A stretch of 64,000 nucleotides of DNA. Origin: Proteiniphilum acetatigenes DSM 18083 (lineage in GTDB: Bacteria > Bacteroidota > Bacteroidia > Bacteroidales > Dysgonomonadaceae). Shown here one piece after another: positions 26,758 to 38,137 of the stretch. Both the position numbers and the translations under genes were made by a program. The number at the start of each line of letters is the position of its first letter. Within the stretch, counting starts at the first letter, position 1. Under the pieces are notes generated by a model. The model searched no databases. It was not told where the DNA came from and saw only the letters and a list, made by a program, of their open reading frames with translations. The stretch spans positions 434,001-498,000 of the forward strand of contig NZ_KB905692.1 of NCBI RefSeq assembly GCF_000380985.1. The letters run 5' to 3'.

Positions 26758-26905
26758 ATGATTTTATTTAGAACTAAGAAGTCTGAAATGGAGAAGTGGA
26801 GAATTATCAAATTCACCTTTTCCACCTTTCCACATTAATTTCCCGTTTGAGTCGATAAAGTTAAGAAAAAATGCCATAAAAAGGTAATTAATTCCAGCTT
26901 TTCCC

Positions 26906-26913
26906 TATCTTTG
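26906..26913 (+). promoter_or_regulatory. -7 box upstream of glutaminase
   Basis: TATCTTTG lies 92 bases before the glsA start. The leader after it is a low-complexity stretch built from variants of TTCTAAGTTCTTATTTCTAA. No clear -33 motif is visible. Confidence 0.4.
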
Positions 26914-27004
26914 AAACGTAAGCCTGATGCTTAGTTCTTATAGATCAGCGCTTCTAATTCTAAGTTCTTTTTTCTAAATTCTTATTTCTAATCTTCACAA
27001 TAAA

Positions 27005-27919
27005 ATGCATTACGAAACACTCTTTCAGGAAATTCACAGTGAGTTGCAGTCGGTAGAAGACCCCGGACAGGTAGGCGATTACATCCCTGAGTTAGCACAT
27101 GTAAATCCCGATCAGTTCGGCGTGCATCTCACAACTGTCGGAGGTGAAGAATTTGCTTTCGGGGATGCAGAAAAGCGCTTTTCCATTCAAAGTATAGCCA
27201 AAGTATTCACCTTTGTTCTTGCTTATTCACGTATAAAGAGCAGTATCTGGAAACGCACCGGGCTAGAGCCGGCGGGTACACCGTTCAACTCTCTGGTTCA
27301 GTTGGAGTATGACAAAGGTATACCGCGTAACCCGTTTATCAACGCCGGAGCCATTGTGATCTGTGATATTCTTGCGAGTGAACTGGCTTCTCCAAAAGAA
27401 AATATCCTGTCGTTCATCCACAGAATAACGGGAGCGGATAGTATCAACTATAATTCTAAAGTAGCGTTATCGGAGAAAAAAACCGGTTACAGAAACTATG
27501 CCCTGGTTAACCTGATGAAATCATTCGCCAACATCAAAAATGATATCGACAGGGTGATGGATATTTATTTCCATATCTGCTCCATTGAGATGAGTTGTAA
27601 AGAACTTTCCCGATCTTTTCTCTTTCTTGCCAACAACGGGATTGTTCCATTTTCCGGCGAACAAATACTCTCTGTCAGCCGCACCAAAAGAGTCAATGCG
27701 CTTATGCAGACCTGCGGCTTTTACGATGAAGCCGGAGAGTTCACCTTTAAAGTTGGGTTACCCGGAAAAAGTGGTGTGGGTGGGGGTATCGTGGCAGTCC
27801 ATCCGGAAAAGTACACCATTGCCGTATGGAGTCCACGCCTCAACAAAAAAGGAAATTCGTTCAAGGGCATGTTGTTCCTGGAAGAGTTCACCTCCAGAAC
27901 CAGTTCTTCTATTTTTTAA
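27005..27919 (+). CDS. glsA: Glutaminase
   Basis: A 304-aa enzyme of the serine-dependent beta-lactamase-like glutaminase family, converting glutamine to glutamate and ammonia in the cytoplasm. The S-x-x-K catalytic motif is Ser63-Lys66 in FSIQSIAKVF. Further family blocks are EPAGTPFNSLVQLEYDKGIP, RNPFINAGAIV, SEKKTGYRNYALVNLMKSF and the C-terminal GLPGKSGVGGGIVAVHP. Length is typical. It stands alone between the peptidase gene and a coiled-coil gene. Confidence 0.95.
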   Translation: MHYETLFQEIHSELQSVEDPGQVGDYIPELAHVNPDQFGVHLTTVGGEEFAFGDAEKRFSIQSIAKVFTFVLAYSRIKSSIWKRTGLEPAGTPFNSLVQLEYDKGIPRNPFINAGAIVICDILASELASPKENILSFIHRITGADSINYNSKVALSEKKTGYRNYALVNLMKSFANIKNDIDRVMDIYFHICSIEMSCKELSRSFLFLANNGIVPFSGEQILSVSRTKRVNALMQTCGFYDEAGEFTFKVGLPGKSGVGGGIVAVHPEKYTIAVWSPRLNKKGNSFKGMLFLEEFTSRTSSSIF

Positions 27920-28100
27920 CGACGCATAGACTTTTATCATCGGGGGAATAAAAACGGCCCCAACGGCTCTAAATGTCATCCATAGTTCTCAGACGGTAAA
28001 GAGACGATTAATTCTTAAATTTACAAAAAAGGTCGGTGAATCATTGGGCTTTAGCCTGAAAAGGGTTATTTTTGCGGTCGATTGGAAAATAAGCACTTAG

Positions 28101-28991
28101 ATGAAGATAAACTTAAAAGAACGAACGCCACAGCTGATTGCCGTAATAGGTGTACTCGTCATTGTGATGGCTATTCTCATCGGATTTCTCATCACCAGGA
28201 ATACACAGATGAGTGAGATGCAGGAACAGTTCACTATCGATAAACAGGAACTGGAGGATGAATATGAAGCCATTTCATTGCAATACGAAGGGTTTAAGTT
28301 CAGTGTCCAGAACGACTCGCTGTTGTATAAACTGGAGAATGAACAGGCAAAGGTGCTTCGTTTACAGGAAGAGCTTCGAATGACCAAAGCGAGCGATCAG
28401 GCTGAAATCAAACGACTGAAGGATGAGCTGGCCACATTGCGCAAAATTCTTCGTTCCTATGTGCAGCAGATTGATTCGCTCAACAGGCTCAATGAGCAAC
28501 TACGTGCAGAAAACCGACAGATTACCGATCAATATCAGAAAACCACTCAAACCCTCAGGCAGGTATCTCAGGAGCGGGAACAACTCTCGGAAAGAGTATC
28601 GCTGGCAGCGCAATTGGTTGCCACAAATATCAGCGCCAAAGCGGTAAACGACAGAGGCAGGGAACAGTCGCGCCTGAGCCGGAGTACGCAGTTTGTAGTT
28701 TCCTTCACTATTGCCCGTAATATCACTGCAGAGCCGGGAGAGCGCACCATATACGTCCGCATGATGACACCCGACGGATCAGTCCTCTCAAAAAGCCCGT
28801 CCAACACATTCCCTTATGAGAACGGAAATATCCTCTATTCTATGAAACGCATCGTAGAATACGGAGGCGAAGAAATACCGGTCACCATGTACTGGGATAT
28901 TGAAGAATTTCTGATGCCCGGCACTTACAAAGCCGATATCTTTGCCGACGGACATCATATCGGTTCGTATAGTTTCGATATGAAAGATTAG
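28101..28991 (+). CDS. Membrane-anchored coiled-coil protein, function unknown
   Basis: A 296-aa protein with one membrane segment (residues about 12-33), then about 150 residues of coiled coil (QEQFTIDKQELEDEYEAISL through RQVSQEREQLSERVSLAAQL) and a C-terminal globular domain of about 110 residues with a beta-rich pattern (QFVVSFTIARNITAEPGERT, ending GHHIGSYSFDMKD). It probably spans the inner membrane with the coil and domain outside. Conserved in Bacteroidales as far as I know, without a named function. Next gene follows on the same strand after 117 bases. Confidence 0.8.
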   Translation: MKINLKERTPQLIAVIGVLVIVMAILIGFLITRNTQMSEMQEQFTIDKQELEDEYEAISLQYEGFKFSVQNDSLLYKLENEQAKVLRLQEELRMTKASDQAEIKRLKDELATLRKILRSYVQQIDSLNRLNEQLRAENRQITDQYQKTTQTLRQVSQEREQLSERVSLAAQLVATNISAKAVNDRGREQSRLSRSTQFVVSFTIARNITAEPGERTIYVRMMTPDGSVLSKSPSNTFPYENGNILYSMKRIVEYGGEEIPVTMYWDIEEFLMPGTYKADIFADGHHIGSYSFDMKD

Positions 28992-29108
28992 CATTTTTCG
29001 TCGTTTTAACACTCCGATAAATTTCTTTAACGGAAAATCATGCAGCATTTCCGGAATACAGGCATCTATATTAGTAATTGCCCCCTTTCCGGTAATAACA
29101 ATGGACAA

Positions 29109-29594
29109 ATGAAAAATGCTTCCTGTTTGGTACCTTTGTGTATACTATTCGGATTAATCGTAACGGAATTACATGCACAGGATTTGAATGATGAAATGAA
29201 AAAAAGACTTCGTCAGTCACTCATTACGCCTGAAAAACAACCCGGGCAGCAACAATATCAACATTCTCCCCAAATATTACCAGAGCAAGACAGAGAAATC
29301 CTCAAAGTATCTCCTACAACCAGGCTTCCTACAAGAGGAGACAAGATCCAGCTACTTAATCCCCCGGAAAAATACAAAATACACATAAATACGACTGTCA
29401 CCAATGCTCCTCCAATCAATCAACGACCGGCAGGATCGGTTCGGTATGAGTTTGTTGGAAAAAATATGCAAATAATCCCCACCGGCGGCCAAATAGTGAA
29501 ACCTTCCGGCCGGGATTTCGATCCAATACGTACCCGTAACAGGAAAAGACACGAAAGAACCGATCGGCTGGTTAAAGCCTATAATAACAAGTAG
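29109..29594 (+). CDS. Small secreted basic protein, function unknown
   Basis: The frame opens at 29040, but the Met at 29109 starts a clear signal peptide (MKNASCLVPLCILFGLIVTE, cleavage after LHA). The mature part of about 140 residues is rich in Gln, Pro and Arg (EKQPGQQQYQHSPQILPEQD; KYKIHINTTVTNAPP) and ends with a cluster of basic residues (RTRNRKRHERTDR). No catalytic motif is seen. It may be envelope-associated and act with the coiled-coil protein upstream. Confidence 0.65.
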   Translation: MKNASCLVPLCILFGLIVTELHAQDLNDEMKKRLRQSLITPEKQPGQQQYQHSPQILPEQDREILKVSPTTRLPTRGDKIQLLNPPEKYKIHINTTVTNAPPINQRPAGSVRYEFVGKNMQIIPTGGQIVKPSGRDFDPIRTRNRKRHERTDRLVKAYNNK

Positions 29595-29632
29595 GGTAAA
29601 ACGGGATCATGGGATAGCGTGAACTACCCGGT

Positions 29633-31642
<2,010 letters not shown>

Positions 31643-31693
31643 TTATTGACAAAGATAATGCGGAGAAAAATTCATTCCAAAGGAAAAAAGGGA

Positions 31694-32761
31694 TTAGCGA
31701 AAGATCTCCATCCAGGGATAATCCACTTTCTTCTTCGCAGGTTTGTAGAAATTACCAATATTCGCCGTAATGGAAAACACTTGCTGAAACAATACATGTC
31801 CTTCTGAAAAATGAAGGTTGCAGTTGATCCGTGCAGAGACATGATGCGACTCCAGCAGACGTATATACCATTTGCTTTGGAGGTAAGTAGAACCTCTCAG
31901 GAATGGGGTGCCCCAATAGAGATTTCCGCCATATACGGGGAATAAGCGCATCCGTGCATCTCCGGTATACAACCTGTTCTCCGTACCGATCCCGTACAAT
32001 TCGGCATCGGCCCTTGCGGTAAAGCCTACCGGTTTATAACTCTCTTCCGCTTCCCGATCCCTTTCGAATCCGGCAAAAATACCGGCGGACAATAATCCTT
32101 TAAAGCTGTTTGCTGCCTCATATTCCAGCCCCACCGATGCCATACCCTGTATTTGTTCGCTTACGCCATAGGCCGGATTTTCGGGAAAGGTACCTGCATA
32201 ATGAAAAAGATAAGACTGAAAATCGCCGAAGAAGATTCCTCCGGAGATTTTTCCCGAGAGACCCAGATAAAAACTTTCCCGGGTATCCGCCGCCGCATGC
32301 CCGGTCCAGTCCATCCATGCATTAAAGAAGTTATCGTCCTTTCCTATCTGCAAAAAAACACCCTGCATAAGCGGCATAAAATAATTCACCGAATCCCTGA
32401 AAAAGAGGTCGGAATAGTTAGATAGCACCTCTTTTCGCGGAAAAGCTCCCGCCCGTAAAAGTATCCCTGGCTTTTTATATTGGTAATAGAGCGCTACAAC
32501 CGTTTTATTGACGGCTTTTTTCATTCCGGGAATCTTGAGCAGGTTTATACCTGCATAAATGGTATGCGTTGAATCCCAGGTGACACCTCCCAGAGTATTC
32601 AGCCATATCCCGTGTAAAGTCTGCGGATCGGCGAAAGAAGACTTCTCATATTCCTGATTATCGAAAAAATAGTCAAGCCCCACCTTCCAGCGGTACTCTT
32701 GCGCATGTAACGCGGACATCACAAATAATATACATATTACAAAGGCAAGTCTTTTCCACAT
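31694..32761 (-). CDS. Predicted outer-membrane beta-barrel protein
   Basis: A 355-aa protein with a signal peptide (MWKRLAFVICILFVMSALHA) followed by alternating hydrophobic strands rich in aromatics: YRWKVGLDYFFDNQEY, GGVTWDSTHTIYAGINLLKI, SVGLEYEAANSFKGLLSAGI, HVSARINCNLHFSEGHVLFQ. This pattern and the lack of internal membrane helices fit a barrel of about 14-16 strands. No family name can be given. Located between ligA and the MATE transporter on the same strand; about 60 bases separate it from ligA. Confidence 0.7.
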   Translation of the reverse strand: MWKRLAFVICILFVMSALHAQEYRWKVGLDYFFDNQEYEKSSFADPQTLHGIWLNTLGGVTWDSTHTIYAGINLLKIPGMKKAVNKTVVALYYQYKKPGILLRAGAFPRKEVLSNYSDLFFRDSVNYFMPLMQGVFLQIGKDDNFFNAWMDWTGHAAADTRESFYLGLSGKISGGIFFGDFQSYLFHYAGTFPENPAYGVSEQIQGMASVGLEYEAANSFKGLLSAGIFAGFERDREAEESYKPVGFTARADAELYGIGTENRLYTGDARMRLFPVYGGNLYWGTPFLRGSTYLQSKWYIRLLESHHVSARINCNLHFSEGHVLFQQVFSITANIGNFYKPAKKKVDYPWMEIFR

Positions 32762-32894
32762 ACCCTTATTGATTTACCGATAGTATCGATATATGCTGAC
32801 TTATTGACTAATTGATGTAATTAATTTATTCAGATCATCCCACCGGGCCATCTTATCTCCTTTCCGATGGTAAAGATAGTATAAATTCAGAAAT

Positions 32895-34217
32895 TTAAAT
32901 CTTCCTTTCCTTCCATTTACCGCTACGCAGGTAAATAAACGAAAGCGTAAGTAAGAAGAGCCAATACACATGTTCCGTTGTCCATGCCACAGCTACGGAA
33001 AAACGCATGTGAATAATGACAAACCACATATATGAGAGATAAAAAAACAATGTGATAATCTCAAATTTAAGGGCGGTACGGGTATTCCCTGTGCCCGATA
33101 CGGAATTAAACAGTACCGATCCCATACTATAGATAGGTAATGATGAGATAAGCACATAAAACGGCAAAACGGTATCATTGATAAGGGAGGGATCATCCGT
33201 ATAGATACGGATCATCGTCCTCGGAAAGGCAGAGACAATACCTATCACGCAGACCATTACTCCCAGACTTATAAAAGCTATTCGTTTTATCAGATTGATC
33301 ACCTCATCTCTTTTGTCCGCTCCGATGGTATTGCTCACCAGCGTACTCGCCACGGCCCCTAATGCTTGCGAAGGGATTGTAAGAATAGTGTAAAAACTCC
33401 GCACGATATTGGTTACCGCCAGAGGCCTTTCTCCCATATAATTCTCAATAAACACAAAGAAAAGCATCCAGGTGACAATGGAAAAAAGATACTGCACCAT
33501 CATGAAGACAGAAATATCCAGCACTTTTTTAATTACAGACCATTGAAACCTGATTTTCCTGAAACCGTATTTATCAAGATCAACCGTTTTGCGTGTATAA
33601 ACAAGCAGAAAAACGGTAGAAGCAAATTCTGCAATTACCGATGCGATAGCTGCCCCGGCAATTCCCAACTCGGGCATTCCCAGATTACCGAAAATCAGAC
33701 CATAGTCAAATATCACATTCGTCCCGGCCATCACCACAGCATTGACAGTAAGAACTTTGGTACGTGCGGTGCCGATATAGAACGCCCGGAACATAAGATT
33801 GACAAAGGCGAAAATAATACCGAAAACGCGCCATTCAAGATATTCCGTTACGGCCCCGGCAACATCGGCCGACTCAAACATTGCCGGTATCCAATGAACA
33901 GCTCCGTAGCGCAGCAGAGGTATCAGCAATATAGCCGGGATAAGCAGGAAAATAGCTCCCTGAATAACAATATCTCCTATCTTGTTGTAATTCTTCTCAC
34001 CATTTCTCCGCCCGATAAGGATCTGGCTCCCCATACTGAATCCGAAACCCAGTGTATATAAAGCGATATAAATGATCCCTGCCAAAGCTGATGCACCCAG
34101 TTCCACTTCTCCTACACGACCGAGAAAAGCGGTGTCAATCACCTGAATGATGTTTTGCGCAAGCAAACTTAACAGGATGGGCGTACTTATTTTGATGATG
34201 TGCTTATTAGAATACAC
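32895..34217 (-). CDS. MATE-family efflux transporter
   Basis: A 440-aa inner-membrane protein with about 12 helices that exports drugs or metabolites using a Na+ or H+ gradient. The start region (ISTPILLSLLAQNIIQVIDT, AFLGRVGEVELGASALAGII) is characteristic, with the second-half repeat around PSQALGAVASTLVSNTIGAD. The start codon is GTG at 34217; no ATG fits the conserved N-terminus. The start lies only 12 bases after the panCD terminator, so expression depends on read-through or on a promoter overlapping the hairpin. Confidence 0.92.
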   Translation of the reverse strand: MYSNKHIIKISTPILLSLLAQNIIQVIDTAFLGRVGEVELGASALAGIIYIALYTLGFGFSMGSQILIGRRNGEKNYNKIGDIVIQGAIFLLIPAILLIPLLRYGAVHWIPAMFESADVAGAVTEYLEWRVFGIIFAFVNLMFRAFYIGTARTKVLTVNAVVMAGTNVIFDYGLIFGNLGMPELGIAGAAIASVIAEFASTVFLLVYTRKTVDLDKYGFRKIRFQWSVIKKVLDISVFMMVQYLFSIVTWMLFFVFIENYMGERPLAVTNIVRSFYTILTIPSQALGAVASTLVSNTIGADKRDEVINLIKRIAFISLGVMVCVIGIVSAFPRTMIRIYTDDPSLINDTVLPFYVLISSLPIYSMGSVLFNSVSGTGNTRTALKFEIITLFFYLSYMWFVIIHMRFSVAVAWTTEHVYWLFLLTLSFIYLRSGKWKERKI

Positions 34218-34229
34218 CTATTTTAAACT

Positions 34230-34261
34230 AAAAAGCCGCCGATTGCTCTGGCAACCGGCGG
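34230..34261 (-). terminator. Rho-independent terminator of panC-panD
   Basis: On the minus strand CCGCCGGTTGC-CAGA-GCAATCGGCGG forms an 11-base stem with one mismatch or wobble, followed by CTTTTTAG. It lies 22 bases after the panD stop. Confidence 0.82.
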
Positions 34262-34283
34262 ATATGTATGATTATCGACAGGA

Positions 34284-34634
34284 TTATTTTTTTATCCGGT
34301 TGTTACCGTCAAGATTAATGACTGCAGGCTGGAACGTTTTTGCCTCTTCGGGCGACAGCAACACGTAGCTCATGATGATGATCACATCGCCTTTCTGTAC
34401 TTTCCGGGCAGCAGCTCCGTTCAGGCAAATAATTCCCGATCCGCGCTCACCACGGATCACATAGGTCTCAAAACGCTCACCGTTATTATTATTCACTACC
34501 GCCACTTTTTCATGTACGATCATGTTGGCCGCATCAATCAGATCTTCATCGATCGTAATGCTTCCCTCATAATTCAAATTGGCATCGGTTACCGTTGCCC
34601 TATGTATTTTGGATTTCAATATTTCTAACCACAT
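34284..34634 (-). CDS. panD: Aspartate 1-decarboxylase
   Basis: A 116-aa pyruvoyl enzyme making beta-alanine from aspartate for pantothenate. The self-cleavage site Gly24-Ser25 is intact in [15 protein letters not shown]; Lys9 and the region [20 protein letters not shown] are also conserved. It starts six bases after the panC stop, so panC and panD form an operon in which PanD supplies the beta-alanine used by PanC. Confidence 0.97.
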   Translation of the reverse strand: MWLEILKSKIHRATVTDANLNYEGSITIDEDLIDAANMIVHEKVAVVNNNNGERFETYVIRGERGSGIICLNGAAARKVQKGDVIIIMSYVLLSPEEAKTFQPAVINLDGNNRIKK

Positions 34635-34640
34635 ATATGC

Positions 34641-35483
34641 TTATCTGTATCTTATATTATCAATCAGGCGCACATCACCGCAATAGACGGCAATTGCTCC
34701 CACAATATTTCCGGAATCCTGCCAGGTAGAGACCGGTTGTAATGAATCCCCATCAACAATCCCGAAGTATTCAACACGTAAGTCAGGCACATTGTTTATT
34801 GATCCGGTTACGAAGTGAATGATCTGATCCGGCGATTGTTCTTCGGTTAACAGGGTACTCTCCCGCATGATACGGTGTATTTCCGAAGCATGCTCCCTCT
34901 GTTCTACCGACAGCCGCTGATTACGGCTACTCATAGCTAAACCGTTCTGTTCCCTGACAGTAGGGACTCCCACGATCTCCACGGGTAGCTCCTGCTGCTT
35001 AACCATCTCCCTGACAATAGCTAATTGCTGGAAGTCCTTTTCACCGAAATAGGCTTTATGAGGCTCCACAAAAGCAAAAAGTTTACTTACTACCTGAGCC
35101 ACACCATTGAAGTGACCGGGACGGAAGGCACCCTCCATCACTTTGTCGAGCAGGCCAAAATCAAAGATCCGGATATCCGGCCCGGGATATATCTCTTCCA
35201 CCGAAGGGGCAAACACAACATCAGTTCCGGTACTTCTCAGCAGTTCATAATCTTCTTCAGGAGTACGGGGATAAAGCCTCAGGTCTTCATGGTTGTTGAA
35301 TTGCGTGGGATTGACAAAAATACTTACCACGCAGATATCATTTTCCGCTACACAACGTTCCACCAAGGTGATATGTCCCTTGTGAAGCGCACCCATGGTA
35401 GGCACAAAACCAATGGTTTTCCCCTCCTGCCGGTGCTGTTGAAGCAGTTCCTTCAGCTCTGCTATAGTATGAATAACTCTCAT
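34641..35483 (-). CDS. panC: Pantoate-beta-alanine ligase
   Basis: A 280-aa enzyme joining pantoate and beta-alanine with ATP. The start at 35483 (MRVIHTIAELKELLQQHRQE) is the family start; the extension to 35546 is not conserved. Motifs are GFVPTMGALHKGHITLVERC (HIGH-like), VSIFVNPTQFN, AYFGEKDFQQLAIVREM and LAMSSRNQRLS. First gene of panC-panD; no pantoate-forming genes are nearby. Confidence 0.97.
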   Translation of the reverse strand: MRVIHTIAELKELLQQHRQEGKTIGFVPTMGALHKGHITLVERCVAENDICVVSIFVNPTQFNNHEDLRLYPRTPEEDYELLRSTGTDVVFAPSVEEIYPGPDIRIFDFGLLDKVMEGAFRPGHFNGVAQVVSKLFAFVEPHKAYFGEKDFQQLAIVREMVKQQELPVEIVGVPTVREQNGLAMSSRNQRLSVEQREHASEIHRIMRESTLLTEEQSPDQIIHFVTGSINNVPDLRVEYFGIVDGDSLQPVSTWQDSGNIVGAIAVYCGDVRLIDNIRYR

Positions 35484-35647
35484 TGATCTGATTTTACAGT
35501 GCAAAGCAACAAAATATTTGCCACATACAGAAAAAAACCGTGCCAATTCTCCATATAACAGAAAGCAAAAAGATGTTACACAGCTCTATATAAGCTGATT
35601 ACAAAATAGATGCATTTTTATTTTGTATTTATGTGGATTTTTTTTAT

Positions 35648-35655
35648 TATCTTTG
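35648..35655 (+). promoter_or_regulatory. -7 box upstream of the GT5-like gene
   Basis: TATCTTTG lies 25 bases before the start codon. TTTTG at 35621-35625 is the best -33 candidate, with a slightly long 22-base spacer. Confidence 0.5.
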
Positions 35656-35680
35656 TACTCAAATTTAGATAATTAGCTAC

Positions 35681-36499
35681 ATGTCCCAGAAAAAAGTTTT
35701 GTACGTTTCACAGGAAATTTATCCTTATCTCGAAGAGACTAATATTTCAAATACTTCACGTTATCTGCCCCAGGCCATACAGGAGAAGGGTAAAGAGATA
35801 CGTGCTTTTATGCCTAAGTACGGGAACATCAACGAACGCCGTAATCAACTTCATGAGGTGATCCGCCTCTCGGGAATGAATCTCATCATTGATGACACCG
35901 ACCATTCCCTCATTATAAAGGTGGCCTCCATCCAGTCGGCCCGGATGCAGGTCTATTTCATTGATAACGATGATTATTTCCAGAACCGCGAAACACTCAT
36001 CGATGCGAAAGGACTGGAATATGACGACAACGACGAACGGAGCATTTTTTTTATCCGCGGGGTAATGGAAACCATCAAGAAGTTGCGTTGGGTCCCCGAT
36101 ATTATCCACTGTCACGGATGGTTCAGTGCATTGGCTCCTCTTTATATCAAGAAAGGATATGCCGACGATCCCTGCTTCAAAGGTGCAAAAGTGATTTACT
36201 CCCTGTATGACGAATCTTTTGACAAAGCTTTCCAGAATGGTTTTGCAGAAAAGCTCCGGTTTGACGGGATTGGCGATCCCGAAATCGAAAAAATAAAAGA
36301 ACGGGGTTTAATTGATTACACAAATCTAATGAAACTGGCTATCGATTTCTCTGATGGTGTTGTTCAAGGCAGTGAAAAGGTAAATCCCGAAATCATCCAA
36401 TACATTCAGGAGAAAGGAGTGAAGTTCCTGCCTTACCATTCTGATTTTGACAAAAGAGTGGAAGAGATCGACGCATTCTACGAGGAAATTGACAGCTGA
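35681..36499 (+). CDS. Glycogen/starch-synthase-like protein (GT5 catalytic-domain N-terminal half only)
   Basis: A 272-aa protein that matches only the N-terminal Rossmann domain of glycogen synthase: KVLYVSQEIYPYLEETNISN, a degenerate form of the usual K-x-G-G start, then AFMPKYGNINERRNQLHEVI, DIIHCHGWFSALAPLYIKKG and a C-terminal EKVNPEIIQYIQEKGVK. The second domain with the nucleotide-sugar site is absent, so synthase activity is doubtful. Short forms of this kind next to panC and a DUF4270 gene are common in Bacteroidales. A regulatory or structural role is possible. Confidence 0.85.
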   Translation: MSQKKVLYVSQEIYPYLEETNISNTSRYLPQAIQEKGKEIRAFMPKYGNINERRNQLHEVIRLSGMNLIIDDTDHSLIIKVASIQSARMQVYFIDNDDYFQNRETLIDAKGLEYDDNDERSIFFIRGVMETIKKLRWVPDIIHCHGWFSALAPLYIKKGYADDPCFKGAKVIYSLYDESFDKAFQNGFAEKLRFDGIGDPEIEKIKERGLIDYTNLMKLAIDFSDGVVQGSEKVNPEIIQYIQEKGVKFLPYHSDFDKRVEEIDAFYEEIDS

Positions 36500-36645
36500 T
36501 CCGGTTAAAATCCCTAATGAATTTATTTTTTTACCGCATCTATATACAAATATCTTTAAAAATAAAAAGAAAGCGTTTCGACGGTTTTTATTTGCCACAT
36601 TTTTTTCAGATATTTGCGTCATTGAAAACAAACTTGATTGAACGA

Positions 36646-38022
36646 ATGAAATTCAAATTCCTGTGCCGAGCACTTGTTATTGCCGTTATCGCCCTGTCCG
36701 CCATTTCGTGTAACGACAATCTTGATCCGATAGGATTTACCATACAACCCGACCAAGATCGTCTTGCGATAGGCACAGATACACTGGAGTTACAGGCACG
36801 CACCGTTCAGATAGATTCCATATTTTCCAAAATACAATATCCTGTATTGGGCGAATATACCGATCCTGTTTTCGGTACTATTAAGTCCGAATATATCGGA
36901 GAGTTCTATTTTCCCGAAGGGGCACAATTCCATGACGGTGCTTCCATTGACTCGGTGAGAGTGCAGCTCGCTTACACCACGATGATGGGAGATTCATTGT
37001 CGCCGATGGGGTTGTCTGTATATGAGGTGACAAAATCGCTGAAAGGAATAAATAATTATTCTCATGCCGATCCCACAGAGTATGCCGATATGTCGGCGCC
37101 TCTGGGCACACAAACATTTACCGGAAAGAATTCAACCTACAGAACAGAAACCACTAGTTCGGGAACCTCCGTCAGGGTGTATGAAATCAATGCGATGCTT
37201 CCCAACGCTCTCGGTGAAAAATTTCTTGCCGAATATAAGAAGGATGGGCATGGACAACTGGTGAATGTGGATGAATTCAGAAAATTCTTCCCGGGATTGT
37301 ATTTTACCACCACTTTTGGAAAAAGTACTATCATCAGTGTGAGCCTTACCTCTCTTATGGTACATTATCAGTATCTGGACAAAGGCGGCTCCTCAACGAA
37401 TGAGGATACTGTCCGTACAAGCGCCATGCGCCTGAACATCACTCCTGAGGTCACCCAGATCAACCATATTCAAAACAAAAACGACCAATTACTGGAAGAG
37501 AATCCTGACTATGCGTATGTCAAAAGTCCTGCCGGGGTAATGACCGAGGTCACATTTCCCTTCTCGGAGATGAATGAGAAATTGAAGTCACAGGCCCTGA
37601 ATCTGGCAAATTTTACTGTATATGCCATGCCTGAGCCCGATGAGGACACTATGGTGAAATTGAGCCCTCCGGACTACCTGCTACTGATAAATAAAGATTC
37701 GTTGGCGGGATTTTTTGAAAACAGAAAGCTCATCGACAATGTAACCAGTTTCCTGACGTTGAGTGGTTTTGACTCTTCCACCTACTCTTACAGCTTCGGC
37801 AATATCTCCACGATGGTAAACCACTATAATGAGAAGCACAAGGGGGAACCCTTTGATCTGGTTTATTACCTGATTCCTGTGGATGTCACTTTCGCGACCG
37901 ATAGCTACGGATATGCAACAACAACTCCAATCTCAATTAACCACCGCATGTGGCCGACAGCAGCCAGATTGGATAAACGCAAAGGGAATCTGAAGCTGGA
38001 TATGATTTTCAGTAATTTCTAA
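36646..38022 (+). CDS. DUF4270 family lipoprotein
   Basis: A 458-aa exported lipoprotein. The start at 36646 gives a proper lipoprotein signal (MKFKFLCRALVIAVIALSAI, then SC); the frame open from 36517 covers a poorly coding leader. The mature part starts NDNLDPIGFTIQPDQDRLAI, typical of DUF4270, and contains EYTDPVFGTIKSEYIGEFY and IDSVRVQLAYTTMMGDSLSP. Function is unknown; the family is widespread in Bacteroidetes, often downstream of the GT5-like gene as here. Confidence 0.88.
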   Translation: MKFKFLCRALVIAVIALSAISCNDNLDPIGFTIQPDQDRLAIGTDTLELQARTVQIDSIFSKIQYPVLGEYTDPVFGTIKSEYIGEFYFPEGAQFHDGASIDSVRVQLAYTTMMGDSLSPMGLSVYEVTKSLKGINNYSHADPTEYADMSAPLGTQTFTGKNSTYRTETTSSGTSVRVYEINAMLPNALGEKFLAEYKKDGHGQLVNVDEFRKFFPGLYFTTTFGKSTIISVSLTSLMVHYQYLDKGGSSTNEDTVRTSAMRLNITPEVTQINHIQNKNDQLLEENPDYAYVKSPAGVMTEVTFPFSEMNEKLKSQALNLANFTVYAMPEPDEDTMVKLSPPDYLLLINKDSLAGFFENRKLIDNVTSFLTLSGFDSSTYSYSFGNISTMVNHYNEKHKGEPFDLVYYLIPVDVTFATDSYGYATTTPISINHRMWPTAARLDKRKGNLKLDMIFSNF

Positions 38023-38137
38023 AACGAGCCGTTTTATTTTTATTGGCACATTGGCATATTTAACTACGCTTCACTCCGTTGAACGTTGTTTGTCTCATCC
38101 GGTCTTACAAGGTATTCACTTCGTTGCGATTGGGACA

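Noticed and set aside
29040-29108. Upstream start for the small secreted protein
   Set aside because: The extra residues would precede and mask a clear signal peptide that begins at 29109.
36517-36645. Upstream start for the DUF4270 lipoprotein
   Set aside because: The Met at 36646 gives a complete lipoprotein signal; the upstream part is basic, AT-rich and not protein-like.
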